Positions 34,220 through 43,856 of a stretch of 64,000 nt of DNA are shown here, piece by piece. A program made the translations under genes and the position numbers. The notes under the pieces are model-generated. The model had not been told where the DNA came from. It saw only the letters and a program-made list of their open reading frames with translations, and did no database searches. The stretch comes from Anniella stebbinsi (Eukaryota; Chordata; Lepidosauria; Squamata; Anniellidae), in the NCBI GenBank assembly GCA_029215795.1, contig JARDYH010000003.1, forward strand, positions 88,258,609-88,322,608, given 5' to 3'. How positions within the stretch are numbered: the stretch's first letter is position 1; each line of letters opens with the position of its first letter.

Positions 34220-36936
34220 GCTTACACGCGCAAGTAGGGCATAGGTGGGTGTGTAGAGTTCGGTTTCTGCCCACCCATCCCTCTCCCAAACACACCAATA
34301 CGGTAAAGGGTAAGGTTTCCAATTGAAATTTCACCCACAAAAACTGACCCATGTGAATATGCTTCTGTAGAAGACTGGTGTGACCACTTTCTTCAGATGG
34401 TGTTTCAAAATCCCACCACCACAACATCAGCATCAGTATATTTCCCACATGCAATAGCAGGGGTGGGGAAGTAAATTAGAGCCAGTTAATCCCTACTATT
34501 TCATTTCTTTATTTTAGGTACTTTGTTTTTGTTTTTGTTGTAATCACCTAACAATAGATGATAGCCATATTTGAAAATAGCCAAATAGTTAGAAACTATT
34601 TGTAGCCTGATCCACGACTGAGTAAATTAATGATCGTGAGTTTACTCGGGAAGCACAATGGTAAAGTATTTACTCAGTACTGGCCTGCAAAATTAATTGA
34701 ATTATGTATATTTAAATCTTAATGTGGGACAGTGACCAAGAAATTGGACAGATACATTCAGTTTACAAGCTTTGTCAGAGAACCAAAACTACATTCTACA
34801 TTAGCATGGTATTGCCTTGGCATCAGAGTATGAAAGGTAACTTTACAAATCATCAGCTGTTCAGCATAACTATGTTTCCTAAAATCCTGAACTCGCGTAG
34901 ACACTGATGGGACAATATCCATTGGGACACAACTGCTAACGTAAATTATGTTGTGCTAGTGTAAACTATCTCTAGCACAATGCCAACAGAGGTAGTTGGT
35001 GCACTGAGTTTTCTTAATTCACCATTATCTCTATTGGCATTGCACTAGAGGTAGTTCAAACTAGTACAACATAATTTACATTAGTGGTTGTGCCCCGTTG
35101 GATACTGCATTGGAGTCTAAACTGGCTGAACTAACCAGCAAAGAGATCTTGTGGTTGTCATGGATCAATAAAAAAATATCAATTCAGTGTGTGTCGACTG
35201 CAAAAAAAAAGAAAAGAAAAGGGGGGAATGCAAATTCCATGGGGATTATAAAGAAAGAGAAAATAATTAGACATTGCAAGCTGTTATATAACTGTGGTGT
35301 GGCCGCAATTTGAAAACTGTGTGGTCATCCTATCTTAGAAAAGAAAGAGCAGGACAATGTGCATAAAACAGAAAGCAAAATAAGGTAGGGGATGGCTGCT
35401 AAAGTGTTTGAGGCTACTTACAATACTTTTTTTTTTAATCAACGGCTATCGTAGCTGAATAGAACTTTGTTGGAGATAGAGGCAAAGAGGACAAGGGTGG
35501 GTCTGTTACCTTGATACCCTGCTTGTGGACTTCCTAAAAGCATCTGGCTGATTACTGCTGGAAAAAGAATGCTGGGCTTGGACTCATGGCCTGTGGGACT
35601 GATCCAACTTATCTGTTTCATGCATTTAAAAAAGCATGAACCAGTTTCTTAACCATCCACAGTCAATCATACCTATTGTGTTTCATTTCCTTCTGCCTCC
35701 TTTCTCTTTTTGCTGACTTTTCTCAATAACACATTTTCTTCCACATCTGCTACTGCTTCCAATTATAGCTAGTCAGACAACAGTTCCCCTGTGAAAAACA
35801 CTGTAACACCTTCCTCTCAGGAATACTAGGTTGGCATTCCACAAGGAGCCCCTACCTGAATCAGCACATCTAATACTATAGGTTATTAATAGTACTGAAT
35901 AGTAGACTACATACCAACTCTGGGGCAAACAGCAGCAGTTGTTGCTGAGGTTTATTGGTTTAAAAAATTATACTTCACTCTTTGAGGACAAAACTTCTCA
36001 GAGAGCAGCTAACCCATAATTGAAAAATAACAATTCGCAATAATGGGCAAGTTTAAAAAAGAACAGCAATATGAACCACATTAAAACAACATTTTAAAAG
36101 ACAGCAACTAAAAGATCTGGCTGAATTAAATGACATTTGACTCAATACCAGATGAGCTTCCCATGGGAAAGAGTTCCAAAACAGGAACAATCAGAGCAAG
36201 GCAAGCAGGTGTGAATGTCCTAAAATGGTCAAGGGTGGGAGGGGTTGGACCATTTTCTCCATGAAGAAAGGTTTAAGAGGATGAAGTTCTTTGGCTTAGA
36301 ATGGAGAGGGGAAAGATGACCGAGAGGAGACATGATTAAAAGATTAGAACTATGAGCAAAAGAATCAATGTAGAATGAGGTGCTAAAACTCTATGGCACC
36401 TAAAGAATGTATCAGTGGCAAAACATCCAGCGGTTCATAAGTTCTGGTTGAACTGAACACAAAAAAGCTGAAAAATCACTTTTTCAAACACAACGTTCCC
36501 CCCTTTCAAATCACAACATGCCTTGAGCAAAGGGACCAGCACATGTGTGGCAAGTGACAAAGGGCAGGATACCATTGGGTGCACATGTGACTGTTGAACC
36601 ATAGGGTTCTGGGACCGAACAGTCAACAGCTAGGACCTGCGAAGTATTATGCATGCCAATAAATATTGATTAAGAATCTGGAGACTGGAAGGCTGGAGAC
36701 TCTAGTACTAGAATTGTAAGAGAGGATTTCCCCACGTTTAGAACATTTCTACATTTTACGTGTCATCTGGAGACTACAGCGGCTAAGAAAACTGGCAGGC
36801 TAAACGTCAGAGGACAGGGAAGTTGCGCACAAGTAGCGGTCAGATGAAGTCTGTTGGGGGCAGGAGTGGACCGTGGAAGTTGGGTGTGAGGAGTTCACAG
36901 CTTCCCAGGCCCTTCCAATGTTTGGCTACTGGTATG
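34220..36936. other. Non-coding interval with one palindrome and old LINE remnants
   Basis: It contains the palindromic element at 34.91-35.11 kb and faint L2/CR1-like pieces at 35.95-36.35 kb (for example CCATGAAGAAAGGTTTAAG near 36261, reminiscent of the CR1 RT end). Nothing here is coding. Confidence 0.5.
34911..35107. mobile_element. ~200-bp palindromic MITE-like element
   Basis: Left arm CAATATCCATTGGGACACAA to TGTAAACTATCTCTAGCACA is inverted in the right arm TGCACTAGAGGTAGTTCAAA to GGTTGTGCCCCGTTGGATAC. Arms are about 75 bp and diverged; no clear target duplication. Confidence 0.6.
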
Positions 36937-37221
36937 TAGGGTGACCAGATAAAATCCAGGTCAGGGCTCATGTAACTTTAACAGTTGTAGAGAAAAGGGA
37001 ATTTCAGCCAGTGTCATTTGTATGCAATTAGTTCCAGGTGAAATTCCCTCTTCTTTTGTATATGGTCACTCTAGTATAGTGCTTGCACCTTTAACTGTTG
37101 TGATGAAGAGGGAATTTCACCAGGAACTAATTGCATATAAATGACACTGGCTGAAATTCCCTTTTCTCTACAACTGTTAAAGTTACATGAGCCCTGACCT
37201 GGATTTTATCTGGTCAGCCTA
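36937..37221 (-). mobile_element. hAT-type MITE, ~320 bp family, copy 8 (internal deletion)
   Basis: TAGGGTGACC and GGTCAGCCTA ends, flanked by the 8-bp duplication CTGGTATG. It is about 35 bp shorter than its siblings because the left side of the centre is missing; the deletion ends fall in CTTC words present at both edges in full copies. Confidence 0.92.
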
Positions 37222-37805
37222 CTGGTATGCCAGAAGTGGTAGGAGGACACATCTGCTGTGTCTTACCCTGGAATACCAGGTACCAGCCATAATTCAGAAG
37301 GCTAGAGAAGCTACAAAGTCTGTGAGCAGGGAAGTTGGGCATAAATGTTGGTCAACTGAATACCTTTCAGAAGCATTGTCTATGACTGGTATGTGTTCCT
37401 GTATCATCAATTTATAATAACGTAATGATTAAAACCTGCCTGGTCACTCTCCCATCACTTCTTCACATAAAGCACCATGCAACAGCAGTCTATTATTTCT
37501 TAACAAGAAACGGAATGTATGCATCTTTTAGATGTGTCATTAGTCGCTTGCATACAGATAGGTGGGTGTCATTACACACAAGCCAGCACCCATCTGCTTG
37601 CTTGCACCAGGTGACAGAGTGACTAGATGTGGCTGTTTGCCCAAGATGGAATACTACTGCCAGTGTGGTAAATAATGTGTCTCCAATGCACAGCTTGTTG
37701 CTGTTAAGGTTTCTTATGAGGACACCCAGTAAAATGTTCCAGCGAGCCATCTGATCTTAAATCTCACATAAGCCTGCCAAACCTCCATCTTTGGAAGGCT
37801 TACAC
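37222..37805. other. Non-coding sequence, nothing recognised
   Basis: No supported gene or repeat. Confidence 0.55.
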
Positions 37806-38298
37806 TGAACATGGCCTGTTTCAGACGACACAATAACTCACGGAAGGGGGGTCAAACAACCATCCGCTGTTTTGCTTACTGTGTTGTGTGGAGGGCAACA
37901 CAAAACGGACACACAACTCACGGTACGCTATGTTAGTGAATTAACCAATGCGGAAAAACAACGGGCTGCTGAATTGACTATCTGTTAATCGATTATTAAC
38001 ATGTCATGTGGAGGGTATTCCCCCTCCATTGAGTTGGTTATTCCATTTCCAATAGAGTTCTCAGGCAGGAGCGACCAGAAGTACCCCAACCGCTCTTACA
38101 CAGCCAGCAGAACTCTATGGCTGATGGGGCGGGGCCAGGAGGACTAATGGTGGAGGGAGGGAGGAGCACCAGCCGCCCAGATGGATGCCAGGACTTTCAG
38201 CTGCTCGACGGATGGCGGAGCAACATGTCATGTGGGGAGTACCCCCTGCTTAGTACGTTATACCCCCCTCTGTTGCTTAAAGTGTCGTCCGGATGCTT
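37806..38298. mobile_element. Palindromic MITE of the GACGACAC family, copy 2
   Basis: It begins CCTGTTTCAGACGACACAAT and its other end reads AAGTGTCGTCCGGATGCTT, the diverged complement. The internal structure resembles the copy at 13.76 kb, with CAATAACTCACGG-like words and a GGCTGATGGG segment shared by both. Confidence 0.6.
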
Positions 38299-38429
38299 CC
38301 AATATGAACTTTAACCTCAGCAACTTCTTTAAAAAAGGAACAGTCTGCTGAGGCTTCTATTAAAGGAGGGATTATATAAATGGTGATACACTAGCACCCA
38401 CCCACACCCACTGGGTTTGCTCAGAATCA

Positions 38430-38960
38430 AAACAGATTCTCACTCTAAGGCCTAGGTCAGGCTGGGGGATGGGTGCATGGAAGTAAGGGCTCATGCCTGG
38501 GGTGGGGACAATGGTTTGGTGGTGGGAGATCATGCCTGGGTCTGCTTGGTGGGAGCTCATGCTAGGGATGGTGTCTGGGTTCATTCTTGGGATGGGGGTG
38601 TGGGGGAAGCTTGGTTGGGGGCTCCAGGAGGGGGGCGGTGGGAGGGGTTGTACCTAGGTCTGTGGATTGGGAGCTCATGCCTGCACCAGCACAGTGGCAG
38701 CTCAGTGGTGGGGATGATGGGGGTAATGTCTAGGGTGGGGTCTCAGAGGGTGATATATGGGCTAGGGGATGGGTTGGGTGGTCCAGTATAGGGATGATAA
38801 TTCATGGGGTTTTGTGGTGGGGGAAGGAAGTGCCTGGCTTCTGACCCCCTGGCCCCACCCTTGTGCATCACCCCCTAAGTGCTCACCACACAGATCCAGG
38901 CATGATCATCCCCAACTGTCCTCCGCACCACCACCCTTCAGTAAACAAAAAATGTGAATC
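38430..38960 (+). repeat. G-rich degenerate repeat tract
   Basis: The plus strand is strongly purine/G-rich to about 38.83 kb, with recurring words GCTCATGCCTGGG, GGGAGCTCATGC and TGGTGGGGATGATGGGGG. It then flips to C-rich at 38.85-38.93 kb. It may be a decayed minisatellite. Open frames across it are low-complexity and not genes. Confidence 0.55.
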
Positions 38961-39726
38961 AACCACCCTTCTGCAGGGGTGGGGCACCGCCTCTTTAATT
39001 CCCTCTCCCAGTCTTGAACCCTGATTGATTGAGTTGGACCAAGGGGCTCTGTCATGGGGTTCCAGAGGGCTCCTTCAAACCCTCACTCCATGGCTGCATT
39101 CCATAGCTCACCAGAAACATTCCGATCCTCTAACTAACTTCCCTCAATACAGACAAATAGTTTTGTGTGTGTGGGGGGGGAAGCTCATATCTCCCCCAAT
39201 CCTTGACTAGTCTTGCTGGATTTCAACGTTGGTGCTAGTTGGCCCAGTATCTCCCAGCTTGGCATATCTGGCAGCTTTCCACCCATATTTCACACAACAG
39301 GCAATTAAAAAATAAAAAAAATATATTTATGTAATTGCTTATAGTAAAGGAGTGCAAGTATACAGATCTCTATAACAACTCTAAATTTTTAATTCTTTTG
39401 TGGTCACTCATTTCCATATTCTAAGCACTGCATCAAAATCAAATAGCTACTGTGAAATAAGATTTTCCCCCCATGTTGGGATCATTTAGAGTTCAGATGT
39501 TGCAGTATCTCATTGACTCTTATTCATTTTAATTAAGGCCTAATTCACACTATTGTCCCTTTAATGAAACATTTTAAAAAATACACTGGTTGCATTTACA
39601 CGTCATGGTAAGTCACCCTGCAAGTAAATTCAGATGTAGTGGTAAAGTCTGATTTCAGCTAAAGACGAAGTAGCTAATTGAATCAGACCATGGAAAGAAA
39701 GAAGGGTGGGTGGCGAGGAGAAGGTA
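38961..39726. other. Non-coding sequence, nothing recognised
   Basis: AT-rich left flank of the DIRS element. No gene or repeat supported. Confidence 0.55.
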
Positions 39727-39773
39727 AATGCAGGTTGCTTACCTGTAACTGTAGTTCTTCGAGTGGTCATCTG

Positions 39774-39911
39774 TGCATTCACACATATGGGCTCTGCGCC
39801 GGCGCCGAGCCCCAATCGGGAAACTTCTCTAGCTAGCTTAGTGCTTTTTGGCGGGAACCCCTCCCCCACCATCCATCGCGCATGCTCCGGGTCCCGCCTT
39901 ACCTCAGTTCT
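39774..39911 (+). repeat. DIRS inverted terminal repeat, left copy
   Basis: It includes GCTCTGCGCCGGCGCCGAGC and TTGGCGGGAACCCCTCCCCC. It pairs with 45635-45773 with about one mismatch and one indel. Outside it the two ends of the element differ from each other. Confidence 0.93.
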
Positions 39912-40016
39912 CTGAGACCGCGTTATGGCCTCGCACCAGGTAATAAATAGGAGACAAATGCGCTCTAAACCTCCTGCATACACCATAGCGTTGCAACGAG
40001 GGGATGGCGGGCGGGT

Positions 40017-40111
40017 TGTGTGAATGCACAGATGACCACTCGAAGAACTACAGTTACAGGTAAGCAACCTGCATTTCTTCTTCGTGGTCTCTGTGCATCA
40101 CACATATGGGC
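40017..40111. repeat. DIRS internal complementary region
   Basis: 40017-40074 is the complement of the extreme left end (39727-39785), and 40072-40111 is the complement of the extreme right end (45757-45796). The two halves meet at GCATTTCTTCTTCG. In DIRS1-type elements this region is thought to guide joining of the two ends into a circle. It overlaps the downstream end of the coding strand, after the recombinase stop. Confidence 0.92.
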
Positions 40112-40157
40112 GAGTAACTAGCCAAACTTACCGGAGGAGGGGATGCACGCTGGTGGG

Positions 40158-41171
40158 TCACTGACAGATGGAAGACAGGACCGCTCGGCCGAACGAAGCG
40201 TCTCTCGCCGCTCTAACGTCCAGCCTGTAGTGCTTCACAAAGGTTGAGGCACTGGACCATGTCGCTGCCCTGCAAATGTCCGGCACTGATGAGCCATGGA
40301 TCAGGGCCGACGAAGTGGCTTGCCCCCTTGTCGAATGTGCTGTGAAAGAAACAGGGGGCTGTTTGTCAAGAACTTGGTAAGCCAGGACAATAGTGTCCAC
40401 AATCCAATGTGCCAGGCGTTGGGGGGAAACTGCCAATCCCTTCGTCTTTCCACCATAGCAGACAAAGAGTTTATCCGATTTACGGATAGACTCTGTTCTC
40501 TTTTTATAGAAAGCCAAGGCGCGTCGCACATCCAAGGCGTGTAAAGCCGTAGAGAGGGGGTCTGCAGAAGCCTTAAAAAACGTTGGAAGAACTATATCTT
40601 GATTAACGTGGAACGTGGTAGACACTTTGGGAACAAACGAGGGGCCAGGACGTAACACAACCTTGTCCCGAAAAAACTGTGTGTAAGGAGGTCCCACCAT
40701 CAGTGCCGCCAGTTCTGATGCACGTCTAGCGGATGTTATGGCGACCAAGAAAATGGTCTTAAACGTTAGCAACCGGAGATCAATCGTAGCTAACGGCTCG
40801 AAAGGCTTAGTCATTAACGCCGTTAAGACTACTGATAAGCTCCATTGAGGAACAATTTGTCGCACTGGTGGGAACATGTGGCGCAGCCCTTTCATAAAAG
40901 TCTTTGCCACTGGGTGCGTGAAAGCTGTATAGCCGTCAATCTTTGCGTGTTGTCCTGAAACAGCTGCTAGATAGACTTTGATAGATGAGGGTTTTAAGCC
41001 TGCTGCATGAAGTGAATACAAGAACTCGACGATCCCCGATATGGGGCCATCGTGAACTGGAAAACCTTTGTCCTTAGCAAACTTCGTAAAACGGTTCCAT
41101 TTTCTAGCATAGGAGGCCCTCGTAGACGTTTTAATGGAGGCCTCGAAGATGGAACGCAGCGCCGGAGGCAT
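40158..41171 (-). CDS. DIRS tyrosine recombinase (integrase)
   Basis: This recombinase would integrate the circular DNA copy by strand exchange through a covalent tyrosine intermediate in the nucleus. It is 337 residues from a true ATG at 41171. The N-terminal core-binding half (about 1-110) is followed by the catalytic half. Catalytic residues are visible: Arg150 in SARRASEL, the HxxR box His279/Arg282 in TAHSTRG, and the nucleophile Tyr315 in FVKHYRLDV, preceded by a Trp at 305. The length suits DIRS-type recombinases. The ATG lies two bases after the RT ORF stop (TAG AG ATG), suggesting translation by termination-reinitiation. The frame has no stops. It is very likely correct as a family call; whether it is active is not testable here. 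Confidence 0.93.
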   Translation of the reverse strand: MPPALRSIFEASIKTSTRASYARKWNRFTKFAKDKGFPVHDGPISGIVEFLYSLHAAGLKPSSIKVYLAAVSGQHAKIDGYTAFTHPVAKTFMKGLRHMFPPVRQIVPQWSLSVVLTALMTKPFEPLATIDLRLLTFKTIFLVAITSARRASELAALMVGPPYTQFFRDKVVLRPGPSFVPKVSTTFHVNQDIVLPTFFKASADPLSTALHALDVRRALAFYKKRTESIRKSDKLFVCYGGKTKGLAVSPQRLAHWIVDTIVLAYQVLDKQPPVSFTAHSTRGQATSSALIHGSSVPDICRAATWSSASTFVKHYRLDVRAARDASFGRAVLSSICQ

Positions 41172-41173
41172 CT

Positions 41174-42985
41174 CTAAGGATTGTCAACTGGTTGGATCCG
41201 CCACGCTGTGAGGCGTAGTGTCTGTAGATCTGGGTGCAGGATAGCTCCTGCGTTCTTGGACAGTAGGTGTGGTACCCTGGGCAGGCGCCACCACTGTCCT
41301 CGCGACAGACGATAGAGGGTGGTAAACCAGTGCTGTCTTGGCCACCAAGGGGTCACCAGTATCGCATTCAGAGGGCACCTTGCGGCTTTGGCCACCGTTT
41401 TCAGAATCAGTGGAAACGGGGGGAACATATATAGGAAGCCGTTGGACCAGTCCCACTGGAATGCATCTCCGAGAGATGCAGGTCCAATCCCTGCCCGAGA
41501 ACAATAGTCCTGGCAAACGGCATTTGCAGAAGTCGCAAACAGGTCTACCGACGGCTTGCCCCACTTCGTGAAAAGGCGCCTCAGCACGTCCTGGGACAGC
41601 TCCCACTCGTGAGTATCGGTGAATTCCCGACTGAGTGTGTCTGCCTTTGTATTGTCCGTACCCGCAATGTGAAGTGCGGTTAGACAGATGTCCTTGCGAA
41701 TGGCCCACCGAAGAATGTCTAGGGCCAAATGCAGAATGCGAGGAGATCTGGTCCCGCCTTCCTTGTTTATGTACCACACCACAGTGGTGTTGTCCGACAA
41801 GATGCGAACCCTCTGTCCCCGGAGGTGTGGCAGGAAGGCGTGTAGTGCTCGCTTTACGGCCAGAAATTCCAGGAGATTGATGTGGAGTCGGGACTCTGAC
41901 TGTGACCATTTTCCCTGAATTTGTAGGTCGTTGTAGTGCGCTCCCCACCCTTCCAGAGAAGCATCCGTAGTGACAATTCGAGTGGGACCTTTTTGATGGA
42001 ACGGCATGCCATGGGCCAGTTGTGTTGCGGACGACCACCACCGGAGAGACGGAAGGACAGTCGACGGGATGGTAAGTATTATCCTCCTCGGATTTAGGTA
42101 AGGACGGTAGTGTTTGAGAAGGAGTTGCTGCAGCGGACGCATGTGGAGACGTGCCCAGCGGACAACGAATACCGCAGAGGCCATGAAACCTAGCATGCGC
42201 AGCACTGCGAACGCTGTCGTACGTGAGTGTTGGTGAAGCTTTGAAGCAAGAGATACGACGTTTTGAATGCGTTCGGACGGCCGGTACGCCCTTCCCACGG
42301 TTGAGTCCAGGATCACTCCTATAAATTGAATTGTCTGTGTGGGATGAAAAATGGACTTTTCTTCATTTATTAGCAGACCCAGGCTGTCCAGACAAGACGT
42401 GACGAGGTTGACGTTGGAGAGCGCTTGCGACCGGGATGGAGAAACGATCAACCAATCGTCGAGGTAAGGATAGAGCTCGACATTTAGTGCTCTGAGATGG
42501 GCGCATACCACCGCCATGCATTTGGTAAATACCCTTGGCGCAGTCCGGAGGCCAAAGGGAAGGACTAAAAACTGATACACCTTCTTTCCTACGACAAATC
42601 TCAGATATTTGCGATGAGTTGGGTGTATTGGGATGTGAAAATAAGCGTCTTTGAGGTCCACCAAGGTGAACCATCGGTTTCGTTTTAGGAGGGGCAGGAT
42701 TTGGGCCAACGTAACCATGCGAAATTTCTTTGGCTTTATAAATTTGTTTAAGTGCCTGAGGTCCATTATGGGACGAAGGCCGCCGTCTTTCTTTGGAACC
42801 GTGAAGTACAGCGAGTAAAAACCCGCTTTTAAAAGTCTCGATGGGACGCGGACGATTGCCTTCTTTTGCAACAGGGTTGTCGTTTCCTGCAGCAGTGTAG
42901 GAGAAGGCGGAGTGGTTCTCACAGTGCCTAGAGATGGGTAGGCTTGAAATTCTATGAGGTAACCCTCGGAAATTGTGGAGAGCAC
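41174..42985 (-). CDS. DIRS reverse transcriptase / RNase H polyprotein with C-terminal methyltransferase-like region
   Basis: It would copy the element RNA into DNA and degrade the template. Over the 603 codons numbered from 42985: RT with TVPKKDGGLRP (about 62-72), catalytic Asp110 in LVDLKDAYFH, LPFGLRTAPRVF (about 142) and YLDD at 174-177; RNase H with Asp341 (TTDAS), Glu373 (LLEF), Asp398 (ILSDN) and Asp444 (AGTDNTKAD); then VDLFATSANA (about 480) and ILVTPWWPRQHW (about 542), the C-terminal region of DIRS ORF2 often likened to a Dam methylase. Codon 1 here is GTG, not ATG, and the frame stays open upstream past 43090, reading WRSITTDEWVLSTISEGY, a typical DIRS start of RT. No ATG is evident, so it is probably expressed by frameshift or reinitiation from gag. 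No internal stop. Confidence 0.94.
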   Translation of the reverse strand: MLSTISEGYLIEFQAYPSLGTVRTTPPSPTLLQETTTLLQKKAIVRVPSRLLKAGFYSLYFTVPKKDGGLRPIMDLRHLNKFIKPKKFRMVTLAQILPLLKRNRWFTLVDLKDAYFHIPIHPTHRKYLRFVVGKKVYQFLVLPFGLRTAPRVFTKCMAVVCAHLRALNVELYPYLDDWLIVSPSRSQALSNVNLVTSCLDSLGLLINEEKSIFHPTQTIQFIGVILDSTVGRAYRPSERIQNVVSLASKLHQHSRTTAFAVLRMLGFMASAVFVVRWARLHMRPLQQLLLKHYRPYLNPRRIILTIPSTVLPSLRWWSSATQLAHGMPFHQKGPTRIVTTDASLEGWGAHYNDLQIQGKWSQSESRLHINLLEFLAVKRALHAFLPHLRGQRVRILSDNTTVVWYINKEGGTRSPRILHLALDILRWAIRKDICLTALHIAGTDNTKADTLSREFTDTHEWELSQDVLRRLFTKWGKPSVDLFATSANAVCQDYCSRAGIGPASLGDAFQWDWSNGFLYMFPPFPLILKTVAKAARCPLNAILVTPWWPRQHWFTTLYRLSRGQWWRLPRVPHLLSKNAGAILHPDLQTLRLTAWRIQPVDNP

Positions 42986-43073
42986 CCACTCGTCGGTTGT
43001 TATGGATCGCCAGCGATTCAGAAAGGGTTGGAGCCTTGTGGTCTGATTCCGTGGTAGGAGTATAGGAACGGAG

Positions 43074-43856
43074 TCAAAGACGTCGTTTTGACAGCTGATC
43101 CTGACGACGTGCCTTGTTATATCTGTTGGCCTGCTTTCTAGGTTGGAAGGAAGATTGAGAGTGTTGTGCCTGAAAGCGCTGGGTGCGCTCTTGCTGTCGT
43201 CTAGGTTGATACTGGAAGGGCCGGTACCAGCGGCGTGAACGAGACTGCTGTTGCATCTGCTGTTGCGCAGGTGTGCTCATCTTACGAGCTGTCACTTTTG
43301 ACTTATGGATCACGTCCATGGTGTTATCCGTTGACGAATGAAAGAGACCCTCACCGTCGAACGGGAGATCCTCAATCCGAGCTTTAGTTTCAGCTGGCAA
43401 CGTGGAGGAGCGCAACCAGGCATGGCGACGCAATGCAATTGCCCCCGCGAGGGCCTTTGCTGCGCAATCCATTTGGTGATTCGCCGTCGTTAGCTGCTGT
43501 CTGGACAGTCTAGTCGCTTCAGCCTGGAAAACTCTGGCCAGCTCGCGTTGATCGTCTGGAAGATAATCTGTCAATGCGGAAATTTTGTTCCAGAGAAACA
43601 GCTGGTACCTAGCCATGGTAGCTTGGTAATTAGCTACTTTAAAACCCAGTGTAGCTGAAGAGTAAACGCGGCGACCAAATGTATCCAGTTTTCTGCCCTC
43701 TTTATCGACAGGAGTAGAATGGCTTCTCGCGGTGCGTCCCTGTGACGATTCCACTACAATGGAGTTAGGTCTGGGATGGTTACACAGGAAGGGCGCGTCG
43801 GTGTCCTTAACTTTGTATAATGTCTCTAAACACTGTAGCTGGTGTTTCCCACGCAT
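43074..43856 (-). CDS. DIRS gag-like ORF1, C-terminal part in the +1 frame
   Basis: It continues the gag protein after a frame change around 43810-43830. Useful sequence starts at about LETLYKVKDTDAPFL and continues with HPRPNSIVVESS, NYQATMARYQLFLWNKISAL, a helical middle, then a Gln/Arg-rich basic tail (RRQQERTQRFQAQHSQSSFQ) ending in LSKRRL. The ATG at 43856 is inside the first frame and probably not used. Moving from the first frame to this one requires skipping one base, so it is either a one-base mutation or programmed +1 shifting; no classic slippery stop is evident. The end overlaps the open upstream part of the RT frame. Confidence 0.8.
   Translation of the reverse strand: MRGKHQLQCLETLYKVKDTDAPFLCNHPRPNSIVVESSQGRTARSHSTPVDKEGRKLDTFGRRVYSSATLGFKVANYQATMARYQLFLWNKISALTDYLPDDQRELARVFQAEATRLSRQQLTTANHQMDCAAKALAGAIALRRHAWLRSSTLPAETKARIEDLPFDGEGLFHSSTDNTMDVIHKSKVTARKMSTPAQQQMQQQSRSRRWYRPFQYQPRRQQERTQRFQAQHSQSSFQPRKQANRYNKARRQDQLSKRRL

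Noticed and set aside
6865..37221. Regularly recurring palindromes as a CRISPR-like array
   Set aside because: Copies are ~320 bp, irregularly spaced by hundreds to thousands of bases, and have 8-bp duplications typical of hAT insertion.
39630..40067. 145-codon minus-strand frame at the left end of the DIRS element
   Set aside because: It runs through the terminal repeat and the internal complementary region, so it is a by-product of structural repeats.
41184..42989. Long alternative frames (285 and 208 codons) inside the RT ORF
   Set aside because: They overlap the frame with clear RT and RNase H motifs and have none of their own.
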